Position numbers and translations under genes: made by a program | Notes under the pieces: model-generated | Told to the model about the DNA's origin: nothing | What the model saw: the letters and a program-made list of their open reading frames with translations, nothing else | The model's database searches: none | Part shown: one piece after another, positions 1 to 11,116 of the stretch | How the letters are laid out: every line of letters begins with the position of its first letter | Numbering within the stretch: position 1 is the first letter of the stretch | Assembly: GCF_030272615.1 (NCBI RefSeq) | Contig: NC_081412.1 | Span: 23,838,432 to 23,902,431 of the forward strand | Direction of reading: 5' to 3' | DNA: 64,000 bases | DNA from: Cryptomeria japonica | Taxonomy: Eukaryota > Streptophyta > Pinopsida > Cupressales > Cupressaceae

Positions 1-1920
1 TTGCACTTCACGATTTTGTGAGAGAAACAGGGGAAATAAATGGGAAATGCCAGAAATCTTGACTTTGACCAATTTCGGATCTTGGGGAAAAATTTACAAG
101 TATACAAGTTTGGAAAAACGCACATGCAATCGGACTTTTAAAACCCGAATGCAAGTATACTTGTAAAATGGTAAATGGAGAAATGGGTGAAAAATGGGAA
201 TTAGACTTGCGGGAAATGACGTGAATGGAAAGTACGGATATAGGTGTTATGGATGAATAAAAATGGAAAGATTTTGGGGATGACTTTTTCATGAAAATGG
301 GAAGAAATTTGAACATGCAATCCGGTTATAAAAACCCGATTTTGGAAGGATGGGCATTTTTCATCTTTGGAACTTGGAATTTCAACAAAAGATGGTTAAA
401 AAATTTTAACCATAAGGGAAGAACAATGATTTTCATCCAACTTGTAATTGGGATTTAAAATCCCGAATACAAGTAAAGAGGGAAAATGGGGAAGAACAAT
501 GCAATTCAAAAATTGCTTATCAAGGGGGAAAATCTCTCTCACAAAACTGATTTTTGGGGCAAGAACAACATATTTACAAATTTACAACTAGAAAGGAAAA
601 TAAGAAAACAAGAAAAGAAAAGAAATCATACGTTGTTTCAATCTGAAAATGCATCTCCAAAAGATGATCAATTTTTGGAAGAAAGAAGAAAAGCTCTTAA
701 ATAGAGACAAACTGCAATCCCAAACTCTAGCCACGTTTTTACAAAAACGCCATAAGCTGAAAAACGTGGCAACAAATGCAAATAAAATGGCCCAAGGAAT
801 GACTGAAACTTCTCCCAACTTCAACGCCTAGGCATGAAAGGCAAAAACGCCTTAGGAGTTTGCAGATTTGTGGAGAAAAAATCGCCTAAAATGTGGATCC
901 AAGGAACCACGTGTTTACTGATTTAGCTCAAAAAACCAGTAACAATAAACCCCAAATGGCGTGAAATGTGTTTGTAAATGCATGAGAATAGGATGGAATC
1001 CTAAACGCCTTGCATCTCCAACAAATGTCCACAAAAATTGCTTTGAAATCTTCAACAAATCCGTTTTTCTTGGCTGGTCGGGTTTTTGAAAAAGATGAAC
1101 AAGTTCGATTTTGCATGTATTGGAGAAAATCGGGTTTTTTAGATGAAATAGCAAGTTTAAAATTGCACTTTTCCATCAACAAGGCATAATCGGGTTTTTA
1201 AAATGCAATTACAAGTTTAAAATCCTCCATAATGCACTTTATAGAGAAAATCGGGTTTTTTAGGCAAAATGGCAAGTTTTAAATGTCACTTTATTTCATT
1301 TCTAGGCAAAATGGCAAGTTTTAAATGTCACTTTATTTCATTTCTAGGCAAAATCGGGTTTTGGAGAGAGATGTGCAAGTTACATTTTACTTGTAAAGGG
1401 AAAATAAAATCTCTAAAACAAGTTTTAATAACTTGCACATATGTAATAGGGGTTTGAAATCCCTATTACAAGCAAAAGACACTAAAGTAGGGGTTTTAGA
1501 AACGAATTGCAAGTTTACTTGTAACTTATCCCAAAAATCCCTATTTTAACTGAAAAAGCCAAAAAACATCAAGGGGGAAATAAAAAGCAAATTACAAGTT
1601 CTTATTTTCAATAAAGTGCACTTGTAATTAGTCAAAAATTTCCCTACAAAGACGAAAACAATGGAAATCATTAAAACTTGCAATTCAAGAGAAATTTCCC
1701 ACCTACAGTCAAGGAGAAAAAACCCGAAATTAAAGAAAAGACATAGCAAACGAATCTAGAATGCGATGAAATTCGAAACGTGGTTCGAGGATGGGCTAAG
1801 GATTAAGCTAGTCCAAGGATTAGTCAAAATTCTACCTTGGGAAGCGTTCCAAAATTTTCTTTTTTTTTAACAAAATTTTTATGTAATGGTCCTTCATTTT
1901 TGAAAACAAAAATGAGGACA
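1..1920 (+). repeat. Degenerate repeat-rich upstream part of LTR family A
   Basis: I see no gene here. The stretch is made of loosely repeated AT-rich units in which a CGGGTTTT-type block alternates with GCAAGTTT or CTTGTAA-type blocks, for example near 1080, 1130, 1190, 1255 and 1354. It leads directly into a recognisable LTR 3' end (1921-2398), so it is probably the U3 and R part of the same large LTR. Its left end lies outside the window. A comparable repeat-rich stretch precedes the second family-A LTR end at 27780-28960. The short open frames have no recognisable domains. Confidence 0.5.
1263..1346. repeat. 42-bp tandem duplication
   Basis: A 42-bp unit beginning GGCAAAATGGCAAG occurs twice without change (1263-1304 and 1305-1346). 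A third, diverging copy starts at 1347. The exact identity shows a recent local slippage or duplication within the degenerate LTR repeat region. Confidence 0.9.
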
Positions 1921-2398
1921 ACAAGAGGCTGTCTTATCCGCCTTATTGCTTTGTAATTCAGTTTATGTACTCAGCCTTCCCACTGAATAAGTGGTCGAGT
2001 GATAAGTTTTATGCAATTGTCCTCCCGCTGAAATATGCGGTAGAGTGATAGCTTAATGTAATGTCCTCCTGCTGAAGTACACGGTAGAGTGATTGAGTTT
2101 CAGTTTCTTGTTATTTCCCTTGGTTGGTTTACCACCAAGAGTTCAGTTTCTATCCTATTGGATAAGCAGAAGGGGCTGGCTTGCCGCCCGTGCATTGTAA
2201 TTTCAGTTTGGTTTATGCTGCTAACGATCCCCGGAACACCGTATGCTCTCACCCTCCCAGATTGGGCTCTCGGTGAACAAAAGGTGGAAGGGTTCCCTTT
2301 CAGTAGTTTGGATTATTTCTCTAACCTTAGCGGGTTGTGGTGTTTTCTTGTAACTCTTATTGCTAAAAATAAAATAAAAAATTAAGAGGAATATTACA
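1921..2398 (+). mobile_element. LTR family A, copy 1, 3' end
   Basis: The segment ends in AATATTACA, the end shared by all gypsy-type LTRs of this window. It contains the characteristic series of short hairpins (CCACT..AGTGG, CCGCT..GCGG), a CTTGG..CCAAG-like hairpin, and the block with CACCCTCCCA..TGGG..CGGTG. It matches 29517-29946 closely, so the two are the same family. The next bases (2399 onward) lack the TGGTATCAGAGC primer site. This LTR is therefore probably a solo LTR or a broken one inserted into older gypsy sequence. Confidence 0.75.
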
Positions 2399-4833
2399 GA
2401 AACCATGAAGACATTGACTGCTCGAAAGTAAAAAGTTGAACATGCTGGATGTAAAGGAGCTAGATGAGGAAGTATTGGCGATCACCAAACTCTAGACTAT
2501 GAAGGCAATATATCTTGACGCCCATACAGAGAAGGATTGATTTCGGGAAGCTAAGGCTCACATTGAATGGGTGATGGTAGAGTAGAGAAGGGTTTCGAAT
2601 GAGGCTGCCAGTAATCCATTGCGGTTGGAATCGAAGAAAACTATAATAATTTAATATGAAAAGTTATAAACAATTTTTTTTGCTACATCCAACAAGAGTG
2701 ACAAGGGGAAGTATGTCATCGACTCGCAAAGCCAGGTAGTAAGCCACAAATTGGTATTAGACTTAAAACCCAAGAATAGAGAGTTCGAGATGGAGGAAGG
2801 ACAATGGAACCCAATGATGAAGGGGTGTTGGAACTTGGAAGCTGCTTAGAGGATGAGACAAGCTCCCTCAATGGTTTGTTCCACTGATAGATGGAGGACT
2901 ATGAAGTCTTCCACCTCGAGTGTAACATGTTGCGGATTGGGGAGATTGAAGAACTTAGTGCAGAGAATGCTGGGGAGATTGAAAAGTTGGTATGGACAAG
3001 GCCACCTTCCCTCCAGAATATGGAGAGTACAAGAAGGGAGTGGCGAGAGTAGATGATATGCCTGTTCATTGGTTCGAGAGGGATAAAATGATAAAGTATG
3101 ACGAACCAAACATAAAGGAGGTGGACCTAGGGAAACAAGACAACCCGAAGGTGATACTGGTGCGGACGACTGGAACCTCGTACTTAAGGCAACAACATTC
3201 AGAATTTTTATGGAATATAAGGATTTCTTCGCATGGACGTACAAGGACGTTAAAGGGGTACCTCCAGAACTGTGCATACATAGGATCCCTCTTGTACCAA
3301 GTGCACAACTCGTATAGAATGAACAAAAAATATATGCAAAAGTGCAGGAAGAGATAAAGAAGATGTTGGAAGTTGGTATCATTTTCAAAGTAGAGACAAG
3401 TGAGTGGGTCTCATCGATTGTGATATCCCCGAAAAAGGAAGCAAATCAAATCCGAATTTGTGGACTTTTGGTGTCTTAACACGGTCACAATCAAAGATCC
3501 CTTCCTGATTCTGTTTACCGATAGATCCCTTCCTGATTCTGTTTACCGATAGCATATTGGAGGAGGTGGCAAGCCACAAGATGTACTTGTTCATGGATGG
3601 GTTTTCTAGGTACAACCAAATCAGCATTGTTGAAGAATACAAACTAAAGACTACATTTGTGGTGGACGATGGAGTGTACGCGTACAATCGAATGCCATTT
3701 GGTTTGTGCAATGCCCTAGCCAACTTCCAAAGGATAATATTGCATTTCTTCGACCAAATGTCTGTGGGCAACTTCAAGGCTTTTCTAGATGACTGGTCTA
3801 TTTACAATGGACAAGAGATTCACCTCACTACGTTGAGGGAATGTATGGAGAGGGCTTGGAGGGCACAATTGGCTGTCAACTTGAAGAAATGTCGGTTCAT
3901 GGTAACACAAGGCAAGTCTCTTGGTCACATAGTCTGTAAGGAGAGATTGAAGATGGACCTTGACAAGGGAGGGGTCATCATTAAGATGGAGAATTTGAAG
4001 GATGTGATGGGAGTAAAATCCTTTCTCGAACATGTGGGCTATTACCGAAGGTTCATCAGGAGCTTTGCATAGATTTCATATCTGTTGGACACATCGACAA
4101 GGAAGGGTGAACCGTTCAAGTGGGAAGCGGGGCAAGAGGAGGTGTTTAGGGAACTTAAGTCCAAGTTGGTAGGTGCACCTATCCTAGCGTACCTTGACTA
4201 GGACAAGTAATTTCACATACACGCAGACGCTTCCAACTATACAATTGTCGCCACACTGAAACAAGTAGGCATGTAGGGGTTGGACCATCCTATTTTCTTT
4301 GCCCGCCACTTACTCTCAAAAGCCAAATGGAACTATAGTATGATGGAGAGGGAGGCACTTGGCATGATGTACTTCGTACAAAAGTTTTGCCACTACCTAC
4401 CTGCAACTCCCTTCACGTTTTATGTGGACCACTAGGCACTGATGTACTTAGTCAACAAACCAATTATCCAAGGAAGGGTGAGTGGGTGGTTGGTCTTGTT
4501 GCAGGAGTTCACCTTCACCATTAGTGCACAGCTTGGGAATAGTCTTGTAATTGCAGATTAGCTATCAAGGATAAAGTTCAGAGAACCTTCGGAAGTGGTG
4601 AACGAAGATTTTCCCGATGCCCATCTCTTTCAGATTGTTGGAATATCACCTTGGTATGAGAACATCGATGAGTACTTGTCCACCTCCACAATCCCAAGGG
4701 ACGTGCTGCCAAGTGAACAGAGGAAGCTTGCCTTGAAGAGTAAGAAATTCTAGCGGATCAATGGCTTGTTGTACAAGATGGGGCCAAACCAAGTCCTACA
4801 AAGATGTGTGATGCAAGAGGAAATTTTGGGAGT
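2399..4833 (+). pseudogene. Decayed Ty3/gypsy gag-pol (Tat/OTA-like, non-chromovirus)
   Basis: Remnant of a retrotransposon polyprotein (reverse transcriptase and RNase H for element replication). The linker before RT, with the EYKDFFAW and YKDVKGVPPELC signatures, is readable around 3200-3290 across frames and is typical of Tat/Athila-type elements. RT follows: SPKKE, then FMDGFSRYNQ near 3593, MPFGLCNA near 3690, and catalytic FLDD near 3781-3792. RNase H motifs (HADASN, FYVDH) follow to about 4570. The frame from 3557 onward is broken mainly by TAG codons at places where Q or W is expected. A 28-bp duplication breaks the RT at 3496-3551. At 4833 the coding region stops abruptly and joins LTR sequence. 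Calling the clade is inference from these motifs. Confidence 0.8.
3496..3551. repeat. 28-bp tandem duplication inside RT
   Basis: The 28-bp unit starting GATCCCTTCCTGATTC is present twice in direct succession. Because 28 is not a multiple of three, it shifts the RT frame between the DPF and SILEEV parts of the palm domain. The identical copies suggest a late event in an already dead element. Confidence 0.9.
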
Positions 4834-5440
4834 TATGGGTATCATTCCTATCTTCCTTCCCAGCACTGGCAATAAACTTTGTAAGTTTATAGCATGTTTG
4901 TTTGAATTTTGAATTTATTATGCTAAATCAAAATCCCTAGGCTAGGCATGGGTTTTCTGCCTTGCATTGGGATGCGTGCAAATTAAATAAGGGTCTTTTT
5001 GGGGTGTTGTTTTGATTGGTTGCCATTGCATATGATGTACGGTGGGTTTGGGACTGGTTTGAGCTGATTTGGATGTAAAATGAGGGAGTTATGAGTATTT
5101 TGGCTTGTTCTACAAGATGGGGCCAAACCAAGTCCTACAAAGATGTGTGATGCAAGAGGAAATTTTGGGAGTTATGGGTATCATTCCTATCTTCCTTCCC
5201 AGCATTGGCAATAAACTTTGTAAGTTTATAGCATGTTTGTTTGAATTTTGAATTTATTATGCTAAATCAAAATCCCTAGGCTAGGCATGGGTTTTCTGCC
5301 TTGCATTGGGATGCGTGCAAATTAAATAAGGGTCTTTTTGGGGTGTTGTTTTGATTGGTTGCCATTGCATATGATGTACGGTGGGTTTGGGACTGGTTTG
5401 AGGTGATTTGGATGTAAAATGAGGGAGTTATGAGTATTTT
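4763..5440. repeat. 339-bp tandem duplication across a pol-LTR junction
   Basis: The segment 4763-5101 (ending of the old gypsy pol plus the start of the truncated LTR) is repeated at 5102-5440 with only a few substitutions. The breakpoints share GGC microhomology. Since each copy contains the pol-to-LTR junction, the fusion came first and the duplication second. Confidence 0.9.
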
Positions 5441-6227
5441 GGCATTTCTCTAGGCTGTTGGTCTGTGTTTCCAGCCTGCAGATTGGTTGTAACAGAAATT
5501 TATATCTTTATTGTAGAAATCTGCATTACTCTCCTTCTATCATTTCTATTATTGTAAGGTTAGGTAGTAGTACTACTAACCAGTTCTATCTTTGTAATTC
5601 TCATCGCTGAATAAGTGGAAGAGGCTGGCTTGCCGCCTGATATGCAACAAATTTGTAATTTTCAGTCCTCCCGCTGAATAAGTGGTCAAGTGATAAGTTC
5701 AATGCTTTGGTCCTCCCGCTGAATAAGTGGTCAAGTGATAAGTTCAATGCTTTGGTCCTCCCGCTGAAATATGCGGTAGAGTGATTGTTTAATATAATGT
5801 CCTCCCGCTGAATAAGTGGTCGAGTGATAAGTTCAATGCTTTGGTCCTCCCACTGAAATATGCGGTAGAGTGATTGTTTAATATAATGTCCTCCCGCTGA
5901 AATACGCGGTAGAGTGATTGAACTTCAATTTCTTGTAATTTTCCCTTGGTCGGTTTACCGCCAAGAGTTTAGTTTCTATCCTGCTGGATAAGCAGAAGGG
6001 GCTGGCTTGCCGCCCATGCATTGTAATTTTCAGTTTGTTTATTGATGCTGACGATCCCCGGAACACCGTATGCTCTCACCCTCCCAGTCTGGGTTCTCGG
6101 TGAACAAAAGGTGGAAGGGTTCCCTTTCAATTGTTTTGCTTATTCCTCTAACCTTAACGGGTTATTTGTTGTGGATGAATTGTTATTGGCCTTAAAAATT
6201 AAAAAAAAAAATTAGTGGGATATTACA
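4834..6227 (+). mobile_element. Truncated 5' LTR of the gypsy chromovirus
   Basis: This LTR matches the second part of the complete 3' LTR (from about 12072 to 12994) but lacks its first ~975 bp. The missing portion, including the U3 palindromes and the TATA box, is replaced by old gypsy pol sequence. It carries an extended hairpin array: about seven CCTCCCGCT..AGTGG or GCGG units between 5610 and 5930. It ends with GGGATATTACA just before the primer binding site. The element therefore has no promoter of its own at the 5' end. Confidence 0.85.
5600..6160 (+). repeat. Tandem small-hairpin array in LTR leader
   Basis: Repeated units of about 40-50 bp each contain a short inverted repeat: CCGCT..AGTGG, CCACT..(T)GCGG or CCGCT..GCGG around a 5-6 nt A-rich loop, followed by a GAGTGAT tail. 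Further hairpins follow: CTTGG..CCAAG near 5945, CTGCT..AGCAG near 5980, and CACC..GGTG with inner CCCA..TGGG near 6078. The same array occurs in every gypsy-type LTR of the window at the corresponding place. See findings for the covariation argument. Confidence 0.75.
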
Positions 6228-6228
6228 G

Positions 6229-6240
6229 TGGTATCAGAGC
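6229..6240 (+). other. Primer binding site (initiator tRNA-Met)
   Basis: TGGTATCAGAGC lies one base after the LTR end. It is complementary to the 3' end of plant initiator tRNA-Met and is the usual minus-strand primer site of plant LTR retrotransposons. Confidence 0.95.
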
Positions 6241-6286
6241 TGGTTTTCCTGCCAGCCTGTGAGAGTCAGTGGGTTCAGAAGTCTCC

Positions 6287-9200
6287 ATGAGTGACAGAGA
6301 CGTCAGACACTACAACAGAGAGCAGAAGAGACAGCAGTTTCAGATTCCTATAGTGCCCGAAGAGGACACATTTTCAAAAGTACTGAGAAACAGAGGGAAG
6401 GATCTAGATACCTCAGATTCAGTGGATTCAATGGCAGATAAGACTATAGAAACAAATGAGGCACCCGACAAGAAGGCAGAGAGGCAATTCAATGCCATGA
6501 TGGACATGATGTCTTTACTGCTGGCAAAGCTCAACCAGAACGTTGTTGGGGTCCCTAATCAGCCCAACAATGGATCGGAAGCCAGCACTTCTAACACTCC
6601 TGTAGGCAATAGAAATGGGAGTAACAATGGAGGTTCAACCCCAAGGCCTTTACAACCTGTCTTTTTGCCCAAAGAAGTACAAGCAGCTGAAACAGAGATA
6701 CCCACAGCTGATGAGATAAGAAATAGCTACATGGAGTATGCTTCCCTTCCTGGTGAGATCCGAGATATCCTAACTCTGGATCAATTCATGAATCAGAAAA
6801 TGAAAAGAGGAAGGAGGAATGACTACATGTCTGCTGCCCCAAGAGATTTCCAGGAAGCTCTTGGAAGAGTGACCTTAGCACACTTTGATGGGAGCGCTAA
6901 GAGTACTGCCAGAGCATGGGTACAGAAGTTGGACAATTACTTGTCCTTGAGACCGATGCCGGAGGAGGATGCCATCAAGTTTGCTACCTTGCACTTGGAT
7001 GGAGTGGCCCACGAATGGTGGTACCATGGGTTGGTCACCCTTGGTCACAACTTAGTCACCACCTACGCTGATTTCACCAACAAACTAATTGAGAGATTTG
7101 ACACTAGGGATCCAGAGGTGAAGTTTAGAGAACTTGCACAACTGAGGCAGCAAGGTTCCTTGGACACTTACGTGACTGAATTCCAAAACTTGTCAGTCAT
7201 GGTGAGTAGCATCTCAGAGAAGCGACTGGTTGTCCTTTTCACTGAAGGACTTGAAGAACCATTGAGAGGATGGGTCAAAGCTTTTGATCCGCCCACACTG
7301 GCAGAAGCTATTAAAAAATCTAGAAGTATGGAGTTGGCTGCCCCTAAGAGTAAAATTCAGTCCACGCCTTTCCCTTTCAGAAAGGATAAGAAGAAATTCA
7401 CTAATCAGACCAAGAGGTTCCCTCTGCGAATGGATGATGGGCTCTGTCAAGAGCTTCGGAGAAAGAATCTATGTTATTCTTGCAGAGAACCTTGGGTTCC
7501 GGGGCATAGGTGCCATGGAAAGGGGAATTTGCATCAAATGGAATGCTATTCAGAAGATGGATCAGATTCTGAAATTTCAGAACAGCAGACTAAAGTTGAG
7601 GACAACGAGTATGAAGAGGCTCCTGAAAGGCCTGAATTTGGGTCAGAAGATAGAGGAGTGGTTGCCCAACTCTCGAGCATTCACAAAAATGAGTCTTTCA
7701 GAGTTCGGGGTGTGATTGGAGAGCATCGTGTCATAGCTCTCATTGACACAGGTGCAACACACAACTTCATTGATGAAAGGATTGTTGCAAAAAAGGGACT
7801 AGTGGCAGAGGAAGTTGAGGGCTTCAAAGTCATGGTAGCAGATGGCTCCACTATATCCTGTAATAGAATGATTTCCAACATGTCTCTGAAGTTGGGAAAT
7901 CATGAAATCAGAGATGATTTCTTTGTGGTAAGCATTGGAGGGACTGATGATGCAGTCCTTGGGATTCAATGGCTGAGATCTCTTGGTGAGATCACACTAA
8001 ACCTACAAACCATGGAGTTGAAATTCATGTCTAAAGGGAAAAAGGTAGTTTTGAGAGGAATGTTGCATGGGGGACTTAAGGTTGTATCCTTGAAAAGAAT
8101 GGAAAGGCTGATCCGCCATAATCAGGTGGAGTGGGCAGCGGAGTGTTTGATAATGCCTTCCAATCCATTGGTGGATAAGGGCAACTATTCCTCAGACATT
8201 TCAGCAATGGTCAAAGATAAGAGCAATATTGTGGTAATACCTTCAGAACCACAACAAGAGCACAAAAAGTATCCTAAAGACATTCAAGCCTTGATAACTA
8301 AGAGAAGCAAGGTGTTCGAAAATCCACCTCCTGGCAAACCTCCTGAAAGAGGTGCTGAACACATTATTGAGCTTGAGGAAGGAGCTAAGCCAGTCATGAC
8401 TACTCCTTACCGATACCCCAAAAAGTAGAAAGATGAGATCGAGAAAGCAATTCAGGAATTGCTTGACATGGGTTACATCCGGCCTAGCAAAAGCCCCTTT
8501 GCTTCGGCTGTTGTTTTGGTGAGAAAGAAGGATGGGACCATGCGCATGTGTGTGGATTATAGAGCGCTGAATCAAAAAACCATCAAGAATCAGTATCCTA
8601 TTCCGAGGATTGATGAGCTCATTGACGAGCTACATGGAGCAGTGTTCTTTTCCAAGATTGACCTCAGATCGGGGTACCATCAGATTAGAATGAGAGCTTC
8701 AGATGTGGAGAAGACTGCTTTCAGGTGCCACTTTGGGCACTTTGAGTTCTTAGTCATGCCCTTTGGTTTGACTAATGCTCCTGCTACATTCCAGTCATGC
8801 ATGAACAGAATCTTCCAAGAACAGTTGAGGAAGTTTGTGTTGATATTTTTTGATGACATCCTAATTTTCAGCAGATCTTGGAAAGAGCATCTTCAACAGT
8901 TGGATGAAGTGTTGGGCATACTAGAATCTAAATCCCTGTTTGCCAAGGAATCCAAGTGCGAATTTGGGATGGAAGAGTTGCTCTACCTTGGTCACATCAT
9001 CAGTGCAGGTGGTGTGAAGGTAGACCCTGAAAAGATTAGGGCTATCATTGATTGGCCTACTCCAGAAAACATAACACATTTGAGAGGATTTTTGGGATTG
9101 TGTGGATTCTATCGGAGGTTTGTAAAGGGATACTCTCAGTTGGCTGCCCCCCTTACAGATCTTACCAAGAAAGGGGCTTTTGAGTGGTCCGAGAAGGCAC

Positions 9201-11116
9201 AAACAACATTTGAGCAGTTTAAGAGGATCATGAGCTCCTGCCCAGTTTTAGCATTGCCCGATTTTACCAGGCCATTTGAGCTACAATGTGATGCATCTGG
9301 AGAAGGTGTTGGTGCGGTCCTCATGCAGAATAAGCACCCTATAGTTTTTGAGAGCAGAAAGTTGAGAGGTCCTGAGAGACTATATTCCATTTATGACAAG
9401 GAAATGCTTGCCATAATGCATGCACTTGCAAAATTCAGACAATATTTGGTGGGAAGTAAGTTCATTGTCAAGACTAACCACAACAGTCTTAAGCACTTCA
9501 TGCACCAGAAGGATCTGAATGAGAGACAACAGAAATGGGTAAGTAAGCTACAAGCTTACGACTTCGATATTGAGTATGTAAAAGGGAAAAACAATGTGGT
9601 GGCAGATGCCTTATCAAGGAGGCCCCATTTGAGCTCACTCTGCGAGCTTACTACTGGTTGGAAAGAGTTATTGCTTGCTGATTATGCCAAAAATCAGTTT
9701 GCAATCAGTCTTATAGAAGGTACTTTTCATGATGAAAGGTACAAATTGGTTGAAGGATTGATACTATACAAGGGAAGAATTTTCATAGTACCTGAATCTA
9801 AGTTAAAAGAGAAGATTTTGCAGACCTTCCATGACATTCCCCTTGCTGGTCACCAAGGTTATTTCAAGACATACAGGTAGATCTGGGAGAGATTCTCTTG
9901 GAAGGGGCTTAAAAATGATGTTTTGAAGTACATTAAAGAGTGTCATACATGTCAGAAGAACAAGGATGAGCACACTCTACCTGCTGGTTTGTTACAACCC
10001 TTGCCTATTCCCGATAAAAAATGGGAAAGTATTTCCATGGATTTCATCACGGGGTTGCCTCGAGCTCAGGGAAAGGATAGTATTTATGTGGTGGTGGACA
10101 GACTTACAAAGTTTGCTCATTTCTTCGCCATTACCAGCTCTTTTACAGCAGCACAAGTTGCTGAAGTGTTCTTCCGGGAGGTATTCAGATTGCATGGTTT
10201 ACCGAAGAACATTGTGAGTGATAGGGAAAGCAAGTTCCTAAGTGCTTTTTGGCAGGAAATTTTCAGATTGTGTGGTACTGTGCTCACTCCAAGCACCAGT
10301 TATCACCCTCAAACTGATGGACAGATCGAGATAGTGAATAAGTGGGTGGAAGGTTATCTTAGAAACTATGTCTCGGAGCGGCAGAATACTTGGGTGAGGT
10401 GGCTTCACCTAGGGGAGTATTGTTACAATTCTTCCTATCACATGTCCATCCGGATGTCATCATTCATGGCACTATATGGTTATGAAGCTCCTAGCTTCGC
10501 AGACTTGGTATTTGGTGATAGCAGAACCCCTCAGGCAAAAGATATGATGTAGCAAAGTCAGGATATTCTGAGAATTTTGAGGGACAATCTCCAACATGCA
10601 CAGAATCAGCAAAAGTTGTATGCTGATCAGCAGCGTATTGAGCGCACCTTTGAGGTGGGCGACATGGTTTATTTGAGGCTCCAGCCCTATAGACAGTCTA
10701 CTCTCAAGAAGAGTGGGGTTGAGAAATTGAAGCCTCAATTCTATGGGCCTTTCAGAGTCAGCAAAAGGGTTGGAGAAGTGGCTTATGAGTTGGAATTACC
10801 AGCAAGCAGCAGGATCCATAATGTATTTCATGTGTCTCGCCTTAAGAAGGCTTTGGGACATAATGTTGTTGCTTCAGCTTAGTTACCTCCACTTGATGAG
10901 GAGGGAGAGTTGATTTTGGTTCCAAAAGCTATCCTTGAATTCAGGGAGTGAACTTTGAGGAGAAGAGTGATCAGGGAATACTTGATCAAATGGAAGAATC
11001 TACCAGCAGAGGATGCTACGTGGGAGAATGAGGAGATTTTATTGCATCCAGCCTTACAGTTGCTTGAGGACAAGCACTTTTGGGGAGGGCGGACTGTAAT
11101 GCCCCCTTCTCATTGA
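6287..11116 (+). pseudogene. Ty3/gypsy chromovirus gag-pol polyprotein with point stop codons
   Basis: One continuous frame encodes gag, protease, RT, RNase H, integrase and chromodomain, in the order of plant chromoviruses. Gag spans about 6850-7330. A CYSC..GHRC knuckle lies near 7470. The protease has DTGATHNFI near 7746. The RT contains [12 protein letters not shown] and catalytic FFDD near 8848. RNase H contains QCDASG near 9287. Integrase has an H2C2 finger, then MDFITGLP near 10038, SDRESKF and GQIE. The chromodomain contains YLIKWKNLPAEDATWENEE near 10980-11035. First ATG at 6287. Five in-frame stops break it: TAG at 8426, 9878, 10550 and 10880, and TGA at 10949. No frameshift is seen in 4.8 kb. 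RNase H has TNH where TDH is usual. The frame ends at TGA 11114, seven codons inside the 3' LTR. As it stands it cannot make a full polyprotein without readthrough. Confidence 0.93.
11081..11094 (+). other. Polypurine tract
   Basis: TGGGGAGGGCGGAC directly precedes the TGTAATG start of the 3' LTR. This is the plus-strand priming site of the chromovirus. Confidence 0.85.

Noticed and set aside
2089-2385. Open frame of 98 codons with counterparts at 27421 and 29764
   Set aside because: It lies in the conserved hairpin block of LTR ends. The conservation is at RNA/DNA level, and frames are not preserved between copies.
5600-5930. Regular short repeats resembling a CRISPR array
   Set aside because: The units are contiguous LTR hairpins without unique spacers, in a plant genome, and recur in every LTR copy of the family.
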